From NCBI RefSeq assembly GCF_000717345.1, contig NZ_JNZA01000004.1:62001-126000 (forward strand): DNA of 64,000 nt, written 5' to 3'. Positions 42,847 to 52,281 of this stretch are shown piece after piece. A model generated the notes under the pieces. It was not told where the DNA came from. It worked only from the letters and a program-made list of their open reading frames with translations, and did no database searches. Origin of the DNA: Streptomyces lydicus. GTDB taxonomy: Bacteria; Actinomycetota; Actinomycetes; Streptomycetales; Streptomycetaceae. The translations under genes were made by a program, and so were the position numbers. Position 1 is the first letter of the stretch, and each line of letters opens with the position of its first letter.

Positions 42847-43068
42847 ATGGCGCACCGCACCATGGACGAGCTCATGACCAGGAAAGTCGTCAGCGTTCGG
42901 CTCGACACACCGTTCAAGGACATCGTGCGGACACTCGCCGACAACGCGGTGAGCGCGGCGCCGGTGCTCGACGGTCCGGGCCGGCCGGCCGGGATCGTCT
43001 CGGTGTCCGAGGACCTGGCGCCGACGGGCGGGGACAGGGGCATGGTGGAGGAGAGGTGTGCACCATGA
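42847..43068 (+). CDS. short single-CBS protein, probably truncated
   Basis: A 73-residue protein with one CBS motif: MDELMTRKVVSVRLDTPFKDIVRTLADNAVSAAPVLDGPGRPAGIVS. The three other CBS proteins of this block are 205-227 residues with a CBS pair plus BON domain, so this one is cut after the first CBS unit, ending in SVSEDLAPTGGDRGMVEERCAP. The junction looks degraded (VSVSEDL where paralogues read VVSEADL), suggesting an old frameshift or deletion. Yet GGAG before the ATG and an ATGA overlap with the next gene indicate it is still translated, perhaps mainly to couple that gene. Confidence 0.72.
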   Translation: MAHRTMDELMTRKVVSVRLDTPFKDIVRTLADNAVSAAPVLDGPGRPAGIVSVSEDLAPTGGDRGMVEERCAP

Positions 43069-43769
43069 CGACCGAAGCGACCGGTTCCGCGCCGGAGCCC
43101 GGCCGGAGCCGCAGTGACCTGGGGCGGCGGGCCGCGCTCCGCAGGCGGCAACTGGGCCTGACCCGAGCGGAGGTCGCGGCGCGTGCCGCCGCCTCGCCGG
43201 GCTATCTCCGGTACGTCGAGGAGAGTGGCGCCAGCCCCGGCATCGGGTTCCTGCTGCGGCTCGCCGGCGCGCTGGAGACGACGGTGGCCGAGCTGACCGG
43301 CGGGACGACCGAACTGCCCGCGGGCGTCGGCCGGGCCGCGGCCCACCCCGAGATGGTGGCGCTCGGTCCCGAGGAGTGCCGCGCGAAGCTGTCCACCCAC
43401 GGGGTGGGCCGTGTCGCGGTGACCGTGGACGACGCGCCCGCGGTCTTCCCCGTCAACTACACCGTCGCCGGCGAGCTGATCGCCTACCGCACCGCACCGC
43501 GCGCCGGACCGGCCGCGGCAGCCGGACACGAGGTCGCGCTGGAGGTCGACCACCTCGATGACGCCTTCAGCCAGGGCTGGAGCGTGCTGGTCGTGGGGCC
43601 CGCCCACGCCGTCACCGACGCCGCCGAGGCGCGGCGCCTCGCGGACCTCGCACCCACCGGGCCCTGGGCGGGCGACGGCCGGGAACAGTGGATCACCATC
43701 CGCCCCCGGCGGATCACCGGCCGCCGGATCCTGGTCAGGGGAGCCCCCACGTGGACGGCTGCGACATGA
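43065..43769 (+). CDS. XRE-type HTH fused to flavin-binding PPOX-like domain
   Basis: A 234-residue fusion. Residues about 20-80: RRAALRRRQLGLTRAEVAARAAASPGYLRYVEESGASPGIGFLLRLAGALETTVAELTGG, an XRE/Cro helix-turn-helix. Residues about 105-230: EECRAKLSTHGVGRVAVTVDDAPAVFPVNYTVAGELIAYRTAPR, HEVALEVDHLDDAFSQGWSVLVVGPAHAV and WITIRPRRITGRRIL, a pyridoxamine-oxidase-like flavin-nucleotide-binding barrel. It may be a flavin- or redox-responsive regulator. It starts inside the CBS stop codon (ATGA), with GGAGAGG upstream. Confidence 0.88.
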   Translation: MTTEATGSAPEPGRSRSDLGRRAALRRRQLGLTRAEVAARAAASPGYLRYVEESGASPGIGFLLRLAGALETTVAELTGGTTELPAGVGRAAAHPEMVALGPEECRAKLSTHGVGRVAVTVDDAPAVFPVNYTVAGELIAYRTAPRAGPAAAAGHEVALEVDHLDDAFSQGWSVLVVGPAHAVTDAAEARRLADLAPTGPWAGDGREQWITIRPRRITGRRILVRGAPTWTAAT

Positions 43770-43878
43770 GGCTCACCGGTCCGGCGCCCGCACGCATCCG
43801 GCCGGCCTCGTCCGACCGGACGGCGCGGCCCGGTGCGGCACCGCACCGCCGGAGCCGGGGACTTTGCGGAGGTGGGTC

Positions 43879-44715
43879 ATGGGCGGCTCTGTTCTCGTAG
43901 GACTGGACGGCACGGTGAGCAGCGTGGCGGCGGTGCGCTGGGGCGCCGAGGAGGCGGCCGCCCGCGGGCTGCCGCTCCACCTCCTGCACTCCTGGGCCTC
44001 CCAGCCCCGGGACGTGCCCGCCGGGCAGCAGGCCGACACCAAGCAGCAATACGGTGCCGCGGCGCTCGGCCTGGCCGAAACCACGGCGCAGGAACTGCGG
44101 CCGGGGCTGGAGGTGACGACCGAGGAGGTTCCTGAGCACGCGGTGGAGGCGCTGCTGGACCGCGGCCGGCGAGCCACGCTGACGGTGCTCGGGTCGCGCG
44201 GGCACGGCGCGATCGCCGGTTTCCTGCTGGGCTCGGTCAGTCTGCACGTCCTCGGCCGCGCCGCGTTCCCGGTGGTCACGGTCCGGGAGGAGGAGCCGGC
44301 CGCGGTCGGGTCGCGGCCGGAGATCGTGGTCGGCGTCCAGGACACGGGCGGGTGCCGCGATCCGGAGCCGGACGACGAGGCCGTGCTCGATTTCGCGTTC
44401 ACGGCGGCCGACGCGCACGACGCGTGCCTGCGCGTGGTGCGGGCGAGTCCGGACGACGCGGCGGAGCCGCCGGCCGGGGAGCGGAAGGTGCTCGTGGAGG
44501 CCCTGAGTCCCTGGCGGACGAGGTTCCCCGCTGTCGACGTGATCGCGGAAGCCAGGCCGGGCCGTGTGGTGCCGGTGCTGCTGGCGGCCTGTTCGCGGGC
44601 CGGTCTGCTGGTCATCGGGCGCCGGCTGGAGCGTTCGCCGCTGCCGCTCGGCCCCGTCGTCCTCGCGGTCCTGCACCATGCGCGCTGCCCGGTGGCGGTC
44701 ATCCCACGGAGCTGA
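43879..44715 (+). CDS. universal stress protein, tandem UspA domains
   Basis: A 278-residue protein with two UspA units (about 1-140 and 148-278). First: GSVLVGLDGTVSSVAAVRWGAEEAAARGLPLHLLHSW and VLGSRGHGAIAGFLLGSVSLHVLGRAAFPVVTVR, holding the G-2x-G-9x-G(S) nucleotide-binding signature. Second: EIVVGVQDTG at the start and LLVIGRRLERSPLPLGPVVLAVLHHARCPVAVIP. Actinobacterial two-domain Usp proteins bind ATP and are typical DosR/OsdR targets. GGAGG is 6 bases before the ATG at 43879. Convergent with the second Usp gene. Confidence 0.93.
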   Translation: MGGSVLVGLDGTVSSVAAVRWGAEEAAARGLPLHLLHSWASQPRDVPAGQQADTKQQYGAAALGLAETTAQELRPGLEVTTEEVPEHAVEALLDRGRRATLTVLGSRGHGAIAGFLLGSVSLHVLGRAAFPVVTVREEEPAAVGSRPEIVVGVQDTGGCRDPEPDDEAVLDFAFTAADAHDACLRVVRASPDDAAEPPAGERKVLVEALSPWRTRFPAVDVIAEARPGRVVPVLLAACSRAGLLVIGRRLERSPLPLGPVVLAVLHHARCPVAVIPRS

Positions 44716-44741
44716 GCCGCACGCCGGCCGGCGCACCCGGC

Positions 44742-45623
44742 TCAGTCGTGCGCGACGACGGCCACCGGGCAGGTCGCGTGGTGGATCGCGGCATGCGCGA
44801 CGGGACCGACGCGGGGTGCGAGGAAGGGACGGTGCCGTCTGCGGCCGACCGCGAGGAGGGCGGCCCCCGGGACCGACTGGACCAGGGCGCGGGTCGGGCT
44901 CTCCGGCAGCACCGTCAGCTCGACCTCTACGTCGGGGAAGCGCGCGCACCACGGGCGGAGGGCCTCGTGCAGCGCGCCGGTGGCCTCCTCGGTGACCTCT
45001 GCCGCCACGTCGGGGTCGGCGCCCCAGGGGGCGTAGGCGTTCACCGGGAGCGGGCGGCCGTGCACGGCCTGCAGCGGGAGCCGGCGGCAGGCCGCCGCGT
45101 CGAAGGCGAAGTCCAGCAGCCGGTCGCAGGGCGCGTTGAGGCTCATTCCGACGACGATCCTCGGCGGTGGGCCGGCCGCGCCGGCCTCGGGTGCGGCCGC
45201 CCGCCGGCCGTCCCGGACGAGGACGACGGGGCCCTCGGCCCGGCTCACGACGTCCAGGCTGACATCGCCGAGCAGAAAGCTCTCCCACGTGCCGAGCGCC
45301 CGCGAGCCGAGCACCACCATTCGCGAGTCCTCCGCCGCGCGCAGCAGCGCCGGCTCGGCCTCCGAAGCGACCAGTTCCTCGACGAGTTGCAGCCTCGGGT
45401 GACGTTCCCTGACCGCCTCCCCGGCCCCGAGGACGATCTGCCGGGCGTGGGCGTTCCGGTCCCGGTCGGGAGGCGTACCGGGCGTTTCGGGGGCGAGCAG
45501 TATCCAGGCGTGCAGCAGCCTCAGCACCGCCCCGCGGCGGTCCGCTTCGTCCGCTGCCCACTGCGCGGCCGCCAGGCTCTCCGGGGAGCCGTCGAGCCCC
45601 GCGGTGATGATGTCCGGCTCCAT
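44742..45623 (-). CDS. universal stress protein, tandem UspA domains (second copy)
   Basis: A 293-residue two-domain Usp: IITAGLDGSPESLAAAQWAADEADRRGAVLRLLHAW and VVLGSRALGTWESFLLGDVSLDVVSRAEGPVVLVR in domain 1; RIVVGMSLNAPCDRLLDFAFDAA and LLAVGRRRHRPFLAPRVGPVAHAAIHHATCPVAVVAHD in domain 2. It differs clearly from the convergent copy at 43879, so the two are not a recent duplication. Divergent from the DosS-like kinase gene, with a DosR-like box between them. Confidence 0.93.
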   Translation of the reverse strand: MEPDIITAGLDGSPESLAAAQWAADEADRRGAVLRLLHAWILLAPETPGTPPDRDRNAHARQIVLGAGEAVRERHPRLQLVEELVASEAEPALLRAAEDSRMVVLGSRALGTWESFLLGDVSLDVVSRAEGPVVLVRDGRRAAAPEAGAAGPPPRIVVGMSLNAPCDRLLDFAFDAAACRRLPLQAVHGRPLPVNAYAPWGADPDVAAEVTEEATGALHEALRPWCARFPDVEVELTVLPESPTRALVQSVPGAALLAVGRRRHRPFLAPRVGPVAHAAIHHATCPVAVVAHD

Positions 45624-45690
45624 GACTGTCCTTCCTTCCCGGGCGAGGGGCGCACGCCGGCGGCGGGCACCCGGGCCCGGACCGGCGTGA

Positions 45691-47595
<1,905 letters not shown>

Positions 47596-47670
47596 GGCGC
47601 CTGCGGGGCGAGCGGCGACCTGCGGTTGGTCGTCGGAGGGCGGGGTTTCCTGTCCGGACCACTGGCGGGC

Positions 47671-48372
47671 TCACGGCCGGCGCGGGTGCGTTTCGGGCGG
47701 GGAGGTGGCCTGGGTGGCGAGGACCGCTGCCTGGATGCGCCGCTCCACACCGAGTTTCGCCAGCAGGCGGGAGATGTGGTTCTTGACGGTCTTCTCGGAG
47801 AGGTAGAGCCGCTTACCGATCTGACGGTTCGTCAGCCCTTCGCCGATGAGCCCGACGATCTCCCGCTCCCGCGGGGAGAGGCCGGACAGCGCGTCCGCCG
47901 GCGGCTCGGTGGCGTTCTCCTCGCCGCGCAGCGTGGTCATCAGCCGCGTGGTCGTCGCCGGGTCCAGCATCGAGCGCCCGGAGGCGACCGTCCGTACGGC
48001 GGCGACGAGGTCGGCTCCCTTGATCTCCTTGAGCACATAACCGGCCGCACCGGCCATGATCGCGTCGAGCAGCGCATCGTCGTCGTCGAACGAGGTGAGC
48101 ATCAGACAGGCCAGGCCCGGCATGCGCGAGCGCAGTTCCCGGCAGACCGAGACCCCGTCGCCGTCCGGCAGCCGCACGTCCAGCACCGCGACATCCGGCC
48201 GCAGCGCGGGACCGCGGGCCAGCGCGTGGTCGGCCGTGCCGGCGTCGCCGACCACCTCGATGTCCGGCTCGGCGTCGAGCAGGTCCTGCACCCCCCGGCG
48301 GACCACCTCGTGGTCGTCGAGCAGGAACACCCGGATCGGCCGCTCCGGTGAGAATGCCGCAGCCTCGCTCAT
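47671..48372 (-). CDS. DosR/DevR-like response regulator (NarL/LuxR family)
   Basis: A 233-residue response regulator. Receiver: [20 protein letters not shown], phosphoacceptor Asp65 in [13 protein letters not shown], Thr in [17 protein letters not shown], Lys in [14 protein letters not shown]-terminal Lux[57 protein letters not shown], nearly word for word the DosR recognition region ([20 protein letters not shown]). GGAGG precedes the ATG at 48372. A palindromic box lies 107 bp upstream, suggesting autoregulation. In S. coelicolor the equivalent OsdR controls stress and dormancy-like genes. Confidence 0.93.
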   Translation of the reverse strand: MSEAAAFSPERPIRVFLLDDHEVVRRGVQDLLDAEPDIEVVGDAGTADHALARGPALRPDVAVLDVRLPDGDGVSVCRELRSRMPGLACLMLTSFDDDDALLDAIMAGAAGYVLKEIKGADLVAAVRTVASGRSMLDPATTTRLMTTLRGEENATEPPADALSGLSPREREIVGLIGEGLTNRQIGKRLYLSEKTVKNHISRLLAKLGVERRIQAAVLATQATSPPETHPRRP

Positions 48373-48478
48373 GACGTCCTCCGACGGATACCGCACTCCG
48401 CCCGCTGCCCCCATCGTGGCCCCGATCGCGGGCCGGTGCCAGGGCGGCGCCCCCCGGCCCGGTGAGCGCCGTGCGACC

Positions 48479-48494
48479 GGGGCCGTTCGGCCCC
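48479..48494. promoter_or_regulatory. candidate DosR/OsdR-type box 3
   Basis: GGGGCCGTTCGGCCCC, a 7-bp perfect inverted repeat around TT. Located in the divergent region between the DosR-like regulator gene (107 bp from its ATG) and the Rv1733c-like gene (56 bp from its ATG). Confidence 0.62.
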
Positions 48495-48549
48495 TCACAC
48501 CGGGCCGTCCGGCGTGGCACGGTCGAAGGACAGGCGAAAGGGGTGCGCG

Positions 48550-49125
48550 ATGCCTCTCCGGAAGTTCTGCCTGCCGTGGCAGCACGGCCCGCTCAGGCGC
48601 GGCACGGATGTCGCGGAGTCCTGGATGATCCTGGTCACCGGCGTGCTGGTCGCCGTGCTGGCACCGGCCGCCGGCGTCACGGCCGCCGGCGCGGTGGACG
48701 CCGCGGCCCAGCGGCAGAGCCACGACTGGCACAGCGTCTCCGCCGTGCTGACGGCCGATCCGCCCGCGCGCATCGGGGTCGACTCCCCCAGCGGCGCGGC
48801 GGGCCGGGTCCATGTGACGGTGCGGTGGACGGCCGGCGACGGCGCGGTGCGGACCGGGGAGACAGCGGTGGCACCGGGGCTGCGGGCGGGTGACCGGACC
48901 ACCGCCTGGCTCGACCGGCACGGAGCGCTGGTGCGTGATCCTTTGACGCCCGCGGACTCCCTGGCGCAGACCATCGCGGTGGGCACCGTCGCCGCGTCCG
49001 GCACCGGTCTGCTGCTGGTGGGCGCCGAGCGGGCCGGCGCCGCGCTGCTGAACCGGCGGCGCGCGGCGCAGTGGGAGCGGGAGTGGGCGGAAGTGGACGC
49101 CGAGTGGCGGCACCGCCAGACCTGA
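48550..49125 (+). CDS. Rv1733c-like two-helix membrane protein
   Basis: A 191-residue protein with the layout of mycobacterial Rv1733c, a DosR-regulon antigen: a short N-terminus with [14 protein letters not shown] (Rv1733c has a similar RGTD motif), TM1 [24 protein letters not shown], a polar extracytoplasmic domain ([51 protein letters not shown]), TM2 [21 protein letters not shown] and a basic tail. Function unknown. Divergent from the DosR-like regulator with the palindromic box between, so a direct target is likely. Confidence 0.82.
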   Translation: MPLRKFCLPWQHGPLRRGTDVAESWMILVTGVLVAVLAPAAGVTAAGAVDAAAQRQSHDWHSVSAVLTADPPARIGVDSPSGAAGRVHVTVRWTAGDGAVRTGETAVAPGLRAGDRTTAWLDRHGALVRDPLTPADSLAQTIAVGTVAASGTGLLLVGAERAGAALLNRRRAAQWEREWAEVDAEWRHRQT

Positions 49126-49180
49126 GCCCCGCGGCACCGCCGGAGGTCCGCGCCGGCGCCCCGTCGTGCCCGGCCGGCGG

Positions 49181-49798
49181 TCACGCCCGCTGACGCCAGG
49201 GCGCCTCGTGCCGGTAGGTGAGGCGGTTGACGACCGCGGTGACCCCGTCGACCTGCCGGGTCATCCGTACGGCGAGGGCCACTTGGCCGCTGCTCTCCAG
49301 GGACCCGCCGAGCGTCACCACGCCGTCGTGGACGGACACCGCCACGCTCGTCGGGCTCAGCCACAGCGCCCGTACCAGGATGTCGTCGGACACCTCTTCG
49401 TGGATCTCGGCGTCCGCGCGGGCGAAGATCCGCAGCACGTCCCGCCGGGTGAGCATGCCGATCAGCCGGGCCTCCTCGTCCACCACCGGAAGCCGCTCGA
49501 TGCCGCTCGCGCTCATGAGCCGGGCCGCCCGGACTACGGAGTCGTCGGCCCGCACCGTCCGGGCGGGAGCGGACATCACCGCACCGGCGGTCAGGTCCCC
49601 GCTCCCTGCCGCGCCGCGCGCCGCCCGGGCCAGGTCCGTGGCCGAGACGACCCCGATCACCCGGTCGTCGGCGTCCACCACCGGCAGGCCGTTGATGTCG
49701 TACTCCCGCAGCCAGCACGCCAGTTGAGCGGCCGGTGTCCCGCTGCGCGCCCGGACCACCTCATCGGTCATGACGCTCCCGACCCGTCGGCGCTTCAT
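49181..49798 (-). CDS. CBS-pair protein with C-terminal BON domain (A)
   Basis: A 205-residue protein: CBS1 [54 protein letters not shown]2 [53 protein letters not shown], then a BON-like domain ([54 protein letters not shown]). CBS pairs bind adenine nucleotides; BON domains bind membranes or phospholipid. Mycobacterial DosR-controlled hrp1 is a CBS protein. Less similar to the two CBS-BON proteins at 49.8 and 51.5 kb than they are to each other. Confidence 0.9.
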   Translation of the reverse strand: MKRRRVGSVMTDEVVRARSGTPAAQLACWLREYDINGLPVVDADDRVIGVVSATDLARAARGAAGSGDLTAGAVMSAPARTVRADDSVVRAARLMSASGIERLPVVDEEARLIGMLTRRDVLRIFARADAEIHEEVSDDILVRALWLSPTSVAVSVHDGVVTLGGSLESSGQVALAVRMTRQVDGVTAVVNRLTYRHEAPWRQRA

Positions 49799-49837
49799 GT
49801 CGGGTCCTCCCTCCGGACCGAGCCCGTCCGGTGCCCT

Positions 49838-50521
49838 TCACGAACCGAAGGTCCCCGCCCCCGGCCCCGTGCGGGCCGGAGCCGGGCCGGTGACGTGGAA
49901 GGTCACGTCGACGACGCCCTCCACCGCCCGCACGAGACGGGCCGCCACCGCCCGGAGCGCCCTGCCGCGGAGCGGGCCCCGGAGGGTGACCATCCCGTCG
50001 GCGACCTCCACCGAGATGTCGTCCACGGCGGGGAAGAGCCGGCCGACGATCTCCGTGCGGATCTCCGCCGCCAGCTCCGCATCGGAGCGCAGGAACACTT
50101 TCAGCAGGTCGGAGCGGCTGACGATGCCTTCCAGCATTCCCTGCCCATCGACCACCGGAAGGCGTTTGACGGACTTGTGGGCCATCGTCCGCGCCGCCTG
50201 CGCCACGGTGTCGCCGGCCCGCACGGTCAGTGCGGGCGCGCTCATCAGCTCCCGCGCGGTCAGGGCACCGGCCTTGCGGACGTCGTCCAGCCGGTCCAGC
50301 TGCTCCAGCCGGCTCGGATCCACCTCCCGGAACTCCTCCTTGGGCAGCAGATCGGCCTCGGAGACCACGCCGATCACCCGCCCTTCCCCGGCGAGCACGG
50401 GCAGTGCGCTGACCTTCCGCCGCTCCATGGTCTCGACGATCTCCTTGAAACCCGCCTCCTGGCCAACCGCGTACACGGCCCGGGTCATCACATCGCTGAC
50501 GGTGCACGGGGTGTGTGCCAT
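49838..50521 (-). CDS. CBS-pair protein with C-terminal BON domain (B)
   Basis: A 227-residue CBS-CBS-BON protein: VSDVMTRAVYAVGQEAGFKEIVETMERRKVSALPVLAGEGRVIGVVSEADLLPKEEFREVDPSRLEQLDRLDD, then MSAPALTVRAGDTVAQAARTMAHKSVKRLPVVDGQGMLEGIVSRSDLLKVFLRSD, then ISVEVADGMVTLRGPLRGRALRAVAARLVRAVEGVVDVTFHVTG. Very close to copy C at 51493, with which it flanks ppk2: a recent duplication. GGAGGG precedes the ATG at 50521. Divergent from ppk2, sharing a DosR-like box. Confidence 0.92.
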   Translation of the reverse strand: MAHTPCTVSDVMTRAVYAVGQEAGFKEIVETMERRKVSALPVLAGEGRVIGVVSEADLLPKEEFREVDPSRLEQLDRLDDVRKAGALTARELMSAPALTVRAGDTVAQAARTMAHKSVKRLPVVDGQGMLEGIVSRSDLLKVFLRSDAELAAEIRTEIVGRLFPAVDDISVEVADGMVTLRGPLRGRALRAVAARLVRAVEGVVDVTFHVTGPAPARTGPGAGTFGS

Positions 50522-50597
50522 GACGCCCTCCTCGGCAGCGGCCGCCGCGCGGCCGTGGCGACACCTCCAGCCTCCCCTCCCCCGCCGTCGCCGGGCA

Positions 50598-50613
50598 GGG
50601 GCCGTACGGACCA
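50598..50613. promoter_or_regulatory. candidate DosR/OsdR-type box 4
   Basis: GGGGCCGTACGGACCA, between CBS-BON copy B (77 bp from its ATG) and ppk2 (44 bp from its ATG). The left half-site is perfect and the right half-site has A in the variable position. Confidence 0.58.
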
Positions 50614-50656
50614 ATCACCCGCCGCACGCCGCGCCTTTTCTCCGTACCGTCGTCCC

Positions 50657-51475
50657 ATGGCGAAGCATGACGGCAAGGACCGCGGAAAGCTGCCGAAGCC
50701 GCTGTACGAGCGGGAGCTCTACCGGCTCCAGACGGAGCTGGTGAAGGTTCAGGAGTGGGTACGGGCCGAGGGCGCCCGGCTCGTCGTGGTCTTCGAGGGG
50801 CGCGACGCGGCGGGCAAGGGCAGCACGATCAAACGGGTCACCCAGTACCTGAACCCCCGCGTGGCGCGGATCGTGGCACTGCCCCGGCCCACCGAGCGGG
50901 AGCGCACCCAGTGGTACTTCCAGCGCTATGCGGAGCACCTGCCGGCGGCCGGCGAGATCGTGCTGTTCGACCGGAGCTGGTACAACAGGGCCGGCGTCGA
51001 GCGGGTGATGGGCTTCTGCACCCCGGTCGAGTACCAGCTGTTCCTGCGGCAGTGCCCGGTCTTCGAGCGGATGCTGGTGGAGGACGGCATCCTGCTGCGC
51101 AAGTACTGGTTCTCGGTGAGCGACGCGGTGCAGGAGCAGCGGTTCCGGAGCCGGCTGAAGGATCCGGCGCGGCGCTGGAAGCTCTCCTCCATGGATCTGG
51201 AGTCGCTGACCCGCTGGGAGGAGTACTCGCGGGCCAAGGACGAGATGTTCGTGCACACCGACATCTCGGAGGCCCCGTGGTACGTCGTCGAGAGCGACGA
51301 CAAGCGCCGGGCCCGGCTGAACATGATCGCCCACCTGCTGTCCACGGTCTCCTACCGCGACATCGCCCCGCCCGCGCTCGACCTCCCGCCGCGCCCCCCG
51401 GCCACCGGCTACCGGCGGCCGCCCCGGGACCTGCAGCATTACGTGCCCGATCACTCGGCGGAGCTGACGGGCTGA
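50657..51475 (+). CDS. ppk2: polyphosphate kinase 2
   Basis: A 272-residue PPK2, thymidylate-kinase fold: KPLYERELYRLQTELVKVQEWV, Walker A VVVFEGRDAAGKGSTIKRV, EIVLFDRSWYNRAGVERVMGFC (lid/Walker B region), RFRSRLKDPARRWKLSSMDLESLTRWEEYSRAKDEMFVHTD and APWYVVESDDKRRARLNMIAHLL. PPK2 uses polyphosphate to phosphorylate nucleoside mono- or diphosphates. In this dormancy-type block it could supply ATP or GTP when respiration stops. No Shine-Dalgarno sequence is seen before the ATG at 50657; the transcript may be leaderless. A DosR-like box is 44 bp upstream. Confidence 0.94.
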   Translation: MAKHDGKDRGKLPKPLYERELYRLQTELVKVQEWVRAEGARLVVVFEGRDAAGKGSTIKRVTQYLNPRVARIVALPRPTERERTQWYFQRYAEHLPAAGEIVLFDRSWYNRAGVERVMGFCTPVEYQLFLRQCPVFERMLVEDGILLRKYWFSVSDAVQEQRFRSRLKDPARRWKLSSMDLESLTRWEEYSRAKDEMFVHTDISEAPWYVVESDDKRRARLNMIAHLLSTVSYRDIAPPALDLPPRPPATGYRRPPRDLQHYVPDHSAELTG

Positions 51476-51492
51476 CGGGTCCGGACCGGCGG

Positions 51493-52152
51493 CTACGGCC
51501 GTACCGACGCCGGGCCGGTCACCTCGAAGTCCACGTCCACCACGCCCTCGACCGACCGCACCAGGCGGGCGAGCACCGGGATGACGGAGGTGTCGCGCAG
51601 CTGGCCGCTGAGCGTGACGACCCCGTCGGCGACGCTGACCCGCAGATCCTTCGCGGGCACCGCGAACAGCGTGCCGACCACGTCCCTGCGAACCTCCTGC
51701 GCGAGGTCCTCGTCCGAGCGCAGGAAGACCTTCAGCAGGTCGGCGCGGCTGACGATGCCCCGCAGCACGCCGTGCCCGTCCACCACCGGAAGCCGTTTGA
51801 CGGACTCGCGTGCCATCACCCGCGCGGCCTGGGAGAGCGTGGCATCGGCGCCCACGGTGTGGGCCGGGCTGGTCATCAGCTCCCCTGCCGTGACCGCCTC
51901 CGCCCTGCGTACGTCATCGACCCGCCGGAGCTGCTCCAGCCGCACGGGGTCGGCCTCCCGGAACTCCTCCTTCGGCAGCAGATCGGCCTCGGAGACCACT
52001 CCGACCACCCGGCCCTCGGCCGCCAGGACGGGCAGCGCGCTGACCTTCCACTGCTCCATGGTCTCGACGATCTCCTTGAACCGCGCCTCGCGGTCGACGG
52101 CGGCCACGGTCTCGGTCATCACATCGCCGACGATGTGCGGAGTGTTCAGCAT
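51493..52152 (-). CDS. CBS-pair protein with C-terminal BON domain (C)
   Basis: A 219-residue CBS-CBS-BON protein, paralogue of copy B: VGDVMTETVAAVDREARFKEIVETMEQWKVSALPVLAAEGRVVGVVSEADLLPKEEFREADPVRLEQLRRVDD; CBS2 MTSPAHTVGADATLSQAARVMARESVKRLPVVDGHGVLRGIVSRADLLKVFLRSDEDL; BON LRVSVADGVVTLSGQLRDTSVIPVLARLVRSVEGVVDVDFEVTG. It faces ppk2 tail to tail, 17 bases apart. A DosR-like box lies 82 bp upstream of the ATG. Likely an energy-status sensor through adenine nucleotides (family knowledge). Confidence 0.92.
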   Translation of the reverse strand: MLNTPHIVGDVMTETVAAVDREARFKEIVETMEQWKVSALPVLAAEGRVVGVVSEADLLPKEEFREADPVRLEQLRRVDDVRRAEAVTAGELMTSPAHTVGADATLSQAARVMARESVKRLPVVDGHGVLRGIVSRADLLKVFLRSDEDLAQEVRRDVVGTLFAVPAKDLRVSVADGVVTLSGQLRDTSVIPVLARLVRSVEGVVDVDFEVTGPASVRP

Positions 52153-52233
52153 GATCCCTCCTCGCCACCCGGACCGGCCTCGCGCGCCCGCGGTGACACC
52201 TCCAGCGTGCGAGGCGCCGGGCGCGGCGGGCCA

Positions 52234-52249
52234 GGGGCCGTCCGGTCCC
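52234..52249. promoter_or_regulatory. candidate DosR/OsdR-type box 5
   Basis: GGGGCCGTCCGGTCCC, followed by T, located 82 bp upstream of the ATG of CBS-BON copy C and just after the end of the next two-component kinase gene. Same left half and centre as boxes 3 and 4. Confidence 0.6.
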
Positions 52250-52281
52250 TCCCCCTGCCGGTGGGCCGGGGGCGGGGCCGG

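Noticed and set aside
43798..43813. A DosR-like box before the first Usp gene
   Set aside because: The minus-strand reading GAGGCCGGCCGGATGC has three mismatches to the shared motif; too weak to list as a site.
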